Shown one piece after another: positions 1 through 6,029 of a DNA stretch of 7,677 bases. Location: positions 1 through 7,677 of the forward strand of contig CANGVU010000046.1 of NCBI GenBank assembly GCA_947457325.1, read 5' to 3'. A program made the translations under genes and the position numbers. The first letter of the stretch is position 1, and the number at the start of each line of letters is the position of its first letter. The notes under the pieces were generated by a model. It saw only the letters and a program-made list of their open reading frames with translations. It did no database searches and was not told the origin of the DNA. Origin of the DNA: Flavobacteriales bacterium (lineage in GTDB: Bacteria > Bacteroidota > Bacteroidia > Flavobacteriales_D > Sanyastnellaceae).

Positions 1-3000
1 ACTGACCAGCAGCATTAAAGATTTGAACAGCATCTATATCCTTCGAACTTCTCAATTGAGCATGGCCGCCTTGCAACAACGGATTGGGATAGACATGAAC
101 AATAGTCATTTCATTTGTCAGCTTTTGCGCGTCATTGTTTGACCACGGCACCATACCGGCAGCACCCAAGGTTCTAAAACAGGATGGAACTGCACTCCAG
201 CCAGAATAGGTCACCGCATCGTTGTGCAGAGCACGAATGCGAACATCATACCGTTGACCATTGGCAATTCCTGGAATTGAGTTAACACTTAAAATACGTG
301 AACCACCAACAGGCCCATTTACATTAAGAGGCAAACCAACAACAGGAAAAGCTTGGGTAAACTCCCACTGATATTGCGATGTTCCGCAGACACTTCTATC
401 AGTGGCTATTGAGGTTGTTGTGGTTTTAAAATTGGGGCAAGCATCTGTACCCCTGAGGTTGATGGAAGCTTCAGGATTCAGCGTAAAATTGCACGTTGTG
501 GTTGAAATAGCCGTCAAGTAATTGACATTCCCCGCTGCATCTAACAATTCATATTGAACATCCGCAGATACATAAATGGTTTGTGGCGTTGCCGAAATAT
601 TGGCCGGTACAAATTTAGAAAGCTGACAAACAGTGTACATGATTGTTGTGGGAGGAATCGTGTAAGACTGTAAAGGGCCTCCTGAAATAATACTGCTTGA
701 CCAACGATTTAAAATGGCCTGTTTCGCATTTTGTCTATAACGGCATTTGAAGTTAGAACAAACATTGGAATAGGTGTTGGTTCCTCCTGTGTAGGTAACA
801 ATGTCACATGTACTTGGCAATAGCGTATTGAACTTCACATTAATTGTTCCAGGCGCACCACCAACAGTGGCTACTGCAACATAATACGTATTTCCTTCTA
901 CCAATTGGTCTGTCAAAAGAATTTCATTTCCTTGATCAGTTACGCCGGTGGAACTAAGATTCACATCATCCTCCAATGCGATTGGAATCAGCGGCGAAGA
1001 ATATGACAATCCAGGATCATCATAAATGGCGATGGCATTGTCATCCGCAGTTGAGGCACCTGTCAGTGCTATCCGAACCGCATTGGACTGGGCGACAAAC
1101 TTGAACCACTTCTCAGGGTAATTCCCTCCATTCTCGGGCGTATCGGATTCCAAGGCCATGTTGACATTCTGAGAATAGTTTCCTCCTGTTAATCCAAACT
1201 GAGGCAAAGAGGTTATGGATGTTGCTGTGAGCAAAGCCGCGCCGATGGAACATCCTTCGTCTACCAATGCATCGCAATCATCATCAACCGTGTTACAGGC
1301 CTCTGTTGCTCCTGGAAAAATGGTTGCTGCAGCATCATTGCAATCGGTGTTATTGATGACATACCCTGCTCCTGGATTTGAGCAGAGGTTACTTGCGGCT
1401 CCTGCTCCGTATCCATCTCCATCCGCATCGTTGTAATAATTGACAAAGGTCAATCCATCATCAGCGGTAGCATCGCAATCGTCATCAATGGCATTGCAGA
1501 CTTCTGTTGCGCCAGGGTGAATGGTCGCAGAACCATCATTACAATCCGTGTTGCTGGTGGCATAGGTCGGACCGGGTGATTGACAAGCGTTGGTTGCTGC
1601 GCCTGCGCCAAAGCCATCTCCATCCACATCGTTGTAATAATTGACAAAGGTTAGACCGTCATCAGGGGTGCCATCGCAATCGTCATCAATGGCATTGCAG
1701 ACTTCTGTTGCCCCTGGGGAAATGGCTGATGCGCCATCGTTGCAATCGGTATTGTTGGTGACGTAACCCACAGGCTCAGAACAAGCCGTCACTGTGGAAA
1801 TGCCTCCGAATCCGTCACCATCATTGTCCTCATAGTATGTAGTGAGGAGACCATTGTCTATTATTCCATCACAATCATCATCCAAGCCATTACAGATCTC
1901 AATGGCTCCCGCATAGATATTTGCATTGGCATCATTGCAATCATCCGCATTAATCACGCTGCCCAAGGGTTGAATGCAAGCCAAAACAGGAGAATAAAAA
2001 TCGCCGTATCCATCTCCATCGTCATCCGCATAATACGTGTTAACAGTCAATACAACCATAGAAATTCCAACGCTTGTGGCTGTATTCGAAGTTTGACAGG
2101 TGTTATTGGCAGTTAATACAACAGTTATGACATCCCCATTCACCAGCGTATTGGTGCTGAATGTTGGACTATTGGATCCTGTGTTAACCCCATTCACTTT
2201 CCATTGATAAGATGGAGCCGTCCCCCCATTGATGGCTGTTGCGGTAAACAGCACTGTCGTTCCCTGACAAATGATGTTGTCCACATCATTGGAAACAATT
2301 GAAATGCTTGGCGTGACAGCAGTACCCTCATCAATGCTACCATCGCAATCGTCATCGAAGCCGTTACAAATCTCGACTGAAACGGTATGCAACAATGCAT
2401 TTGCATCATTGCAATCATTGCCATTCAGAACATATCCAACCAATGTGTCGCAGCTCAATGTATCTGCATTCAAATCACCATATCCATCCCCATCTGCATC
2501 TGCATATTGCACAACCAGAGGCAAGATGACAATGGTGATGGGCAAACTAGACTTGATACAATCTTCTGTAGTGAATTTTACGGTATAAGTTCCAGAAGTT
2601 GTTGGGGTAAAGCTACTGCCCGTTTCAACCAATTGCTCATTTTCATCAAACCACTCAAACGTCCCAGCGCAGCCACTGGGTGCAAGGGCGGTAAAGGGCA
2701 ATACTGCATTCACACATACGGTATCCGCTCCAGAATAAGCAATCAATGGTGTTGGACAAAGGGTTTTGATGGTGTATTCTTCTTCGTCATCCCAGCCTGT
2801 AGGTAATCTTCCCAACCCCGTGCGGATCTTTATGGGTATGTCTTTAACCCAATCACAGGGGATAAAAAGTTGAGTTTGGTATCGAATTGTATCCGAACTT
2901 CCCCCTGTCAAATCAATAAAGTCATTTCCACTCCAATTTATTGGGACATTGTATCCCGAATTGCTCTCTTCCAATTTGAGCACAATCAAACTGTCAAATC

Positions 3001-4369
3001 GTTGGTTGGCATCCAAATCCATATTGATATACATTCTATGATTGCGCATGGGTTTCATCCCTTTATTCATTGTGACTTCCATGCGCATTTCCTCACCAGG
3101 TCTTAATACAGGGATTGCATCTGCTGTATTTTGAATATTGGCAAAGAGCTGAGGAGTTAGTAGATAGGGGAAATTGATAAGAGAAATACCCTGCAGGGCA
3201 AGATCTGGCAGTTCTCCGGAACTCAACAACTGATTAAATATTTCAAGTTGACTAAATGTCTCTTCATCCATATTGGTTACGCTCTCTAAAATGGGCTGAA
3301 ACTCGGCTGAGGAATTAGGCCGCTTCAAAAATTTAACATGAGTAATCTTCGATGAAATACTGTCGTTAGGATTGGTTATCTGAGGACTTGTTGAAACATC
3401 ATCAACTATCGAAAACGAAAAAGACGCTATTGGGTCAGAAGCGTAATTCCATGTACACTTGAGGACAAAGGAGCCTGAAGTGTTTAAAACTAACAGTTGT
3501 TGCATGATATCTGATGTCAATTCAATACTGTTCGTCGTGGTAATCAACTGCGGTGAGGTTGTCAAATAACATGTGCTCGGTGAGGTGCTGGAGCAAATTT
3601 GCCACTGATAGGTGTTATTGGGACTCGATGCTTGAGTATTGTCCATTCGCCAATTCGCGATAAAAAAACACACATCTTGTCTTTTGGTAAATCTGTTGGC
3701 GCCGCTACAATTGCTGATTTCTGCACCCGAAAAATTTTGTGAAGCCGGATAATCATATTGAAACTTTACAATGGGCTTAACATTCAGTAAGGCTTCAAAC
3801 AAATTGCCCTTCCACAACCCCATATTTTGTTCGTCCCTGTAGCCTTTGAAAGGTATAGAATTATCACCAGTAGAAGAGTCACTCAGAATTTCAAGACCGC
3901 TACCTAAATAGATAAATGACGGAGAACCCTGTGAAGGGATCAAATTCAATTTCAATGTAGTGTCTAATAAATTAAATGATCCAAAACACTCTATTATGGG
4001 ATTACTATCGTTGAAAACATCTGTCCAACTATCTGGATATTGCAATTGACACAACGGATTGGTATCTCCGGCGTTTTTTAGTTTTATCCGCACAATGAAA
4101 GGAGTTGTCGAAGTTGGCGCTGAATTCAACTTAAATTGTATTTGAGTTATCCTAGCACCTGCTTTAAGCGGCAATTCACATGCACTATAATGCACACCCC
4201 AGCGATTAAAATATTGACCGCCATATGAAGGAGTGACTATACTGGGGACGTTTACTCCGGCAGATGCCGAATGATTATAGGCAGTATAAAGCTGCGCATT
4301 ACTGATATTCGAAATAATGAGCAACATCAATAACCATGGCAACGAAAAATAAAATACTAATCTTTTCAT
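1..4369 (-). CDS. T9SS-exported multidomain surface protein with MopE-type repeats (C-terminus cut by window edge)
   Basis: This is a large secreted or cell-surface protein; its ligand or enzymatic role is not recognised. The frame is open from ATG 4369 to the left edge (1456 complete codons). An in-frame TAG at 4391-4393 and a signal peptide right after the ATG fix the start. Order by residue: signal peptide 1-25 (MKRL, hydrophobic core, cleavage after SNA); unassigned beta-rich region 26-416; GEVED-like domain about 417-536 (RMYINMDLDANQRFDS, then GWDDEEEYTI); Ig/PKD-like about 537-620; MopE repeat 1 at 622-682; Ig-like 683-776; MopE repeats 2-5 at 779-1039; PPC-like 1040-1180; Cys-rich unassigned 1181-1307; FN3-like 1308-1401; T9SS sorting domain from 1426 (VYPNP, then VQIFNAAGQ), its last part outside the window. 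The DxDGDGxGD loops suggest calcium binding (inference). Export through Sec and then T9SS follows from the signal peptide and sorting domain. It is divergent from the membrane glycosyltransferase gene. Confidence 0.93.
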   Translation of the reverse strand, partial: MKRLVFYFSLPWLLMLLIISNISNAQLYTAYNHSASAGVNVPSIVTPSYGGQYFNRWGVHYSACELPLKAGARITQIQFKLNSAPTSTTPFIVRIKLKNAGDTNPLCQLQYPDSWTDVFNDSNPIIECFGSFNLLDTTLKLNLIPSQGSPSFIYLGSGLEILSDSSTGDNSIPFKGYRDEQNMGLWKGNLFEALLNVKPIVKFQYDYPASQNFSGAEISNCSGANRFTKRQDVCFFIANWRMDNTQASSPNNTYQWQICSSTSPSTCYLTTSPQLITTTNSIELTSDIMQQLLVLNTSGSFVLKCTWNYASDPIASFSFSIVDDVSTSPQITNPNDSISSKITHVKFLKRPNSSAEFQPILESVTNMDEETFSQLEIFNQLLSSGELPDLALQGISLINFPYLLTPQLFANIQNTADAIPVLRPGEEMRMEVTMNKGMKPMRNHRMYINMDLDANQRFDSLIVLKLEESNSGYNVPINWSGNDFIDLTGGSSDTIRYQTQLFIPCDWVKDIPIKIRTGLGRLPTGWDDEEEYTIKTLCPTPLIAYSGADTVCVNAVLPFTALAPSGCAGTFEWFDENEQLVETGSSFTPTTSGTYTVKFTTEDCIKSSLPITIVILPLVVQYADADGDGYGDLNADTLSCDTLVGYVLNGNDCNDANALLHTVSVEICNGFDDDCDGSIDEGTAVTPSISIVSNDVDNIICQGTTVLFTATAINGGTAPSYQWKVNGVNTGSNSPTFSTNTLVNGDVITVVLTANNTCQTSNTATSVGISMVVLTVNTYYADDDGDGYGDFYSPVLACIQPLGSVINADDCNDANANIYAGAIEICNGLDDDCDGIIDNGLLTTYYEDNDGDGFGGISTVTACSEPVGYVTNNTDCNDGASAISPGATEVCNAIDDDCDGTPDDGLTFVNYYNDVDGDGFGAGAATNACQSPGPTYATSNTDCNDGSATIHPGATEVCNAIDDDCDATADDGLTFVNYYNDADGDGYGAGAASNLCSNPGAGYVINNTDCNDAAATIFPGATEACNTVDDDCDALVDEGCSIGAALLTATSITSLPQFGLTGGNYSQNVNMALESDTPENGGNYPEKWFKFVAQSNAVRIALTGASTADDNAIAIYDDPGLSYSSPLIPIALEDDVNLSSTGVTDQGNEILLTDQLVEGNTYYVAVATVGGAPGTINVKFNTLLPSTCDIVTYTGGTNTYSNVCSNFKCRYRQNAKQAILNRWSSSIISGGPLQSYTIPPTTIMYTVCQLSKFVPANISATPQTIYVSADVQYELLDAAGNVNYLTAISTTTCNFTLNPEASINLRGTDACPNFKTTTTSIATDRSVCGTSQYQWEFTQAFPVVGLPLNVNGPVGGSRILSVNSIPGIANGQRYDVRIRALHNDAVTYSGWSAVPSCFRTLGAAGMVPWSNNDAQKLTNEMTIVHVYPNPLLQGGHAQLRSSKDIDAVQIFNAAGQ
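1253..2506 (-). repeat. Five MopE-type Asp/Cys protein repeats
   Basis: Within the surface protein there are five copies of a 61-62 residue unit at 2506-2324, 2035-1850, 1837-1655, 1639-1454 and 1438-1253 (minus strand). Each has the pattern YY-D-x-DGDGxG, then a Cys, then DCND, then a Gly-Ala-Thr-Glu-x-Cys-Asn stretch and DDDCD near the end. Repeats 2-5 are tandem with 4-5 residue linkers (LLTT, LTFVN, LTFVN). Repeat 1 is set apart by an Ig-like domain. The units match the putative metal-binding motif known from MopE-like proteins. The acidic loops resemble EF-hand or thrombospondin type 3 calcium loops, and the conserved Cys could pair after export. Metal binding is inferred from the family pattern. 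Confidence 0.88.
1426..1711. repeat. 201-bp direct DNA repeat within MopE repeats 3-5
   Basis: Two blocks recur at an exact 201-bp offset. A 25-bp block lies at 1426-1450 and again at 1627-1651. A 40-bp block lies at 1471-1510 and again at 1672-1711. The offset equals 67 codons, one protein repeat plus the LTFVN linker. Silent positions are identical in these blocks, while repeats 1 and 2 have diverged. This suggests a recent in-frame duplication or gene conversion. Confidence 0.85.
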
Positions 4370-4385
4370 TTTCAGAGATTTTGTA

Positions 4386-4416
4386 TAAAACTAATCACTT
4401 TTCTTTTACTTTCCAA
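4386..4416 (-). promoter_or_regulatory. Possible promoter of the surface protein gene
   Basis: On the minus strand a TTG (4416-4414) is followed after 20 bases by TAGTTTTA (4393-4386). This resembles the Bacteroidota -33/-7 pattern TTG-N19-21-TAnnTTTG, with a mismatch at the last base. The start of transcription would be near 4380, giving a leader of about 10 bases to ATG 4369. No Shine-Dalgarno sequence is seen. The assignment rests on pattern and spacing in an AT-rich region. Confidence 0.35.
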
Positions 4417-4433
4417 TTGATGACAACATGAAT

Positions 4434-4441
4434 TAAATTTG
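4434..4441 (+). promoter_or_regulatory. Exact TAnnTTTG box before the glycosyltransferase gene
   Basis: TAAATTTG is a full match to the Bacteroidota -7 consensus and ends 4 bases before ATG 4446. The nearest upstream TTG (4417-4419) is only 14 bases away, shorter than the usual 19-21. If used, transcription would begin at about the start codon and the mRNA would be leaderless or nearly so. The match may be chance, since this 76-bp divergent region is AT-rich. Confidence 0.25.
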
Positions 4442-4445
4442 CGGC

Positions 4446-4817
4446 ATGATTTCTCAACTCAACCGCAACCAACTTTGGATTTTTTTTGGAATAGTTTTCA
4501 TTTACATCATCAACCTTTTAGTGAGCCCCGGCTTCAACGGCGGGGCAGACAGCATCACCCACTACCAAATTTCAAAATTTTCTTGGAAGCACCATTACCT
4601 CTTCATGGACCAATGGGGAAAACCCTTGTTCAATATCCTCTTCTCCCCCTTTGCCCAACTGGGTTTTAAGGTGGTCAACATTGTCAACATCCTGCTCATC
4701 TTCTGGGGTGCCTACCTTTCAGTGCGCATAGCACAAAACCTCAAATTCAATCGCCCACTTTGGGTGGGATTCATTACGCTATTGACACCCATCGTTTTGG
4801 GCAATGCCATCTCGTGA
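4446..4817 (+). CDS. N-terminal fragment of the interrupted GT-C-like protein
   Basis: The 123-residue product ending at the TGA carries the first membrane helix, the first extracytoplasmic loop with the acidic/His motif (Asp35, His39, Asp55) and two further hydrophobic segments (about 76-96 and 104-122). In GT-C enzymes the first loop normally supplies the catalytic acid, so this piece holds the likely active-site residue. It lacks the rest of the membrane core and is unlikely to work alone. Upstream sequence has no clear ribosome binding site. Confidence 0.6.
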   Translation: MISQLNRNQLWIFFGIVFIYIINLLVSPGFNGGADSITHYQISKFSWKHHYLFMDQWGKPLFNILFSPFAQLGFKVVNIVNILLIFWGAYLSVRIAQNLKFNRPLWVGFITLLTPIVLGNAIS

Positions 4818-5876
4818 TTGACCGAGCCCATTTGTTCCCTCTTCCTGATTGGCTTCCTCTATTACGCTACCCTCAACCGCTGGTACCTCGCCGCTTTTCT
4901 GCTGGGCTTTATGCCCTTTGCCCGCAGCGAAGGCTTTGTCATGGTGGCCTTGGCACTCATCTTTTTTATTTTAACAAAGCGATGGAAAGCAATTCCGTTT
5001 CTGCTGATGGGCACCATCATTTTTAAATCCCTCGGTTTCTATGTCACCGGAAAAGCCCTTTGGATTTTTGACAACACCCCCTACATCAACACTGGAATCA
5101 AAGTCTATGGCAGCGGAAGCTTCTTTCATTTTTTCATCATGGCCATTCCCGTGTTTGGTCTTCCATTTTTATTGCTGTTGTATTATACCACCACACAATT
5201 GTATCGACTAAAAGATACTTTTCGTTTAACGACTTGGAGCAACAATGATCAGATTGAATTTTGGCTCATCCTCGCTTCATTCTGGGGGTATTTCTTAGCA
5301 CATACCGTCCTGTGGTGGCAAGGAATGTGGGCCTCCCTCGGTTTGGTTCGGGTGATGTTTGTGGTAGCCGTTCCTTTTGCGTTAATGGTGGTCAAAGGTT
5401 GGGAATTTTTAGAGATCAAAAATCCTTTTTGGAGATCCGTTCGAAATCAACGTATTTTTTTAATTCTCATCGCCATTACTCCATTCATCGTCCGGCTGTT
5501 TCCATTCCAAGAAATACAAGTCTTCCCCAAATTGGGAACTGAGGAAAAAGTGAACCGAAAATTGTTTGAACAATTGACTGAGCGTTATGATATCGGAACA
5601 AAAAAAACCTATACAGCTCACCCTTACATCAATCTATTGTTGGACATTGACCCATTTGACACTTTAACCAATGACCGTTTGCACAATTGGCACAAAGCAC
5701 AACCGGGAGACCTTGTCATATGGGATGGTCATTTTGGTCCCAATGAAGAGCAAGTGTTCAAGGAAGACATTGAGAAAGATTCCACATTTACTTTTGCTTT
5801 CGCGGTCAAACCAGACAAGCCCTTCATCACCTTAAACAGATACTGGTACGAGATCCGGGTCTATGAAAAACACTAA
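4818..5876 (+). CDS. C-terminal fragment of the interrupted GT-C-like protein
   Basis: This is the in-frame continuation after the TGA, 352 residues beginning with LTEP and followed by repeated hydrophobic segments, an ARSEGF motif (160-163 for RSEG in full-length numbering) and the soluble C-terminal domain. Separate translation would need reinitiation at TTG 4818, directly abutting the TGA, or at the first ATG, 4911, which lies inside a membrane segment. Neither looks like a natural start. The piece is best read as the second part of one gene. It ends at TAA 5874-5876, one base before the terminator stem. Confidence 0.6.
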   Translation: MTEPICSLFLIGFLYYATLNRWYLAAFLLGFMPFARSEGFVMVALALIFFILTKRWKAIPFLLMGTIIFKSLGFYVTGKALWIFDNTPYINTGIKVYGSGSFFHFFIMAIPVFGLPFLLLLYYTTTQLYRLKDTFRLTTWSNNDQIEFWLILASFWGYFLAHTVLWWQGMWASLGLVRVMFVVAVPFALMVVKGWEFLEIKNPFWRSVRNQRIFLILIAITPFIVRLFPFQEIQVFPKLGTEEKVNRKLFEQLTERYDIGTKKTYTAHPYINLLLDIDPFDTLTNDRLHNWHKAQPGDLVIWDGHFGPNEEQVFKEDIEKDSTFTFAFAVKPDKPFITLNRYWYEIRVYEKH

Positions 5877-5877
5877 C

Positions 5878-5908
5878 AAAAAAGCCTTCCAAAATGGAAG
5901 GCTTTTTT
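5878..5908. terminator. Bidirectional intrinsic terminator
   Basis: A perfect 13-bp stem (5878-5890 with 5896-5908, arms AAAAAAGCCTTCC and its complement) encloses a 5-base loop. Six A on the left and six T on the right make it a Rho-independent terminator on either strand. On plus it ends the glycosyltransferase transcript one base after its stop codon. On minus it lies 3 bases beyond the tRNA-Phe 3' end. Confidence 0.9.
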
Positions 5909-5911
5909 CTG

Positions 5912-5984
5912 TGGTACCAGTTGGAATCGAACCAACGACACAAGGATTTTCAGTCCTTTGCTCTACCGACTGAGCTATGGTACC
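5912..5984 (-). tRNA. tRNA-Phe (GAA anticodon)
   Basis: The 73 nt fold as a standard cloverleaf on the minus strand: acceptor GGTACCA/TGGTACC (7 bp), D arm GCTC/GAGC, anticodon stem AAGGA/TCCTT with loop CTGAAAA giving anticodon GAA, a 5-nt variable region, and T arm GTTGG/CCAAC with loop TTCGATT. The discriminator base is A, usual for Phe. CCA is not encoded and must be added after transcription. The gene lies downstream of the SpoIIE-type phosphatase and has its own promoter. Confidence 0.97.
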
Positions 5985-5995
5985 CAAGCGGGGTG

Positions 5996-6025
5996 CAAAT
6001 ATAAAAACTTTCTTTCAAAATCCAA
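5996..6025 (-). promoter_or_regulatory. Promoter of tRNA-Phe
   Basis: On the minus strand TTG (6025-6023), a 19-base spacer and TATATTTG (6003-5996) give a full match to the Bacteroidota consensus TTG-N19-TAnnTTTG. Transcription would start near 5990, leaving a leader of only a few bases before the tRNA 5' end at 5984. The -33 element lies 4 bases past the phosphatase stop codon, so the tRNA can be transcribed independently of that gene. Confidence 0.75.
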
Positions 6026-6029
6026 ACAA

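Larger units (their letters stand above)
4446..5876 (+). pseudogene. GT-C-like membrane glycosyltransferase interrupted by in-frame TGA
   Basis: One 477-codon frame encodes a polytopic membrane protein, broken only by TGA at 4815-4817 (codon 124). It looks like a GT-C (PMT/ArnT-like) glycosyltransferase, which transfers sugar from a lipid-linked donor on the periplasmic face. The sequence shows an N-terminal membrane helix at about 11-26, then a loop with acidic and His residues (GADSITHY, Asp35 and His39) and MDQWGKP (Asp55), then about nine hydrophobic segments up to about residue 350, and a soluble C-terminal domain (354-476) containing IWDGHFGP at 424-431. The start is fixed by an in-frame TAA at 4434-4436 and by ATG 4446 being the only start between. 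LGNAIS-stop-LTEP reads naturally as one protein if codon 124 were Gly (GGA to TGA), an inference from how such proteins usually read. It is a nonsense mutation, a strain-level pseudogene or a sequence error. Substrate unknown; the GT-C call is moderate. Confidence 0.72.

Noticed and set aside
1253..2506. CRISPR-like or tandem noncoding repeats
   Set aside because: The repeats are in frame, long (about 200 bp), imperfect, and encode a known protein module; there are no short identical repeats with unique spacers.
1215..3756. Short open frames on both strands within 1-4369
   Set aside because: All are shadows of the long minus-strand frame; their low-complexity content mirrors the Asp/Cys repeats read in the wrong frame and none has a plausible protein pattern.
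4815..4817. TGA read as a sense codon (Gly recoding or selenocysteine)
   Set aside because: No other in-frame TGA occurs in the more than 2000 codons of the other two genes, the organism looks like Bacteroidota with the standard code, and no selenocysteine-type hairpin was noticed after the codon.
5912..5984. tRNA-Phe as an integration (att) site
   Set aside because: No repeat of the tRNA 3' end and no integrase are seen in the window; the terminator follows immediately.
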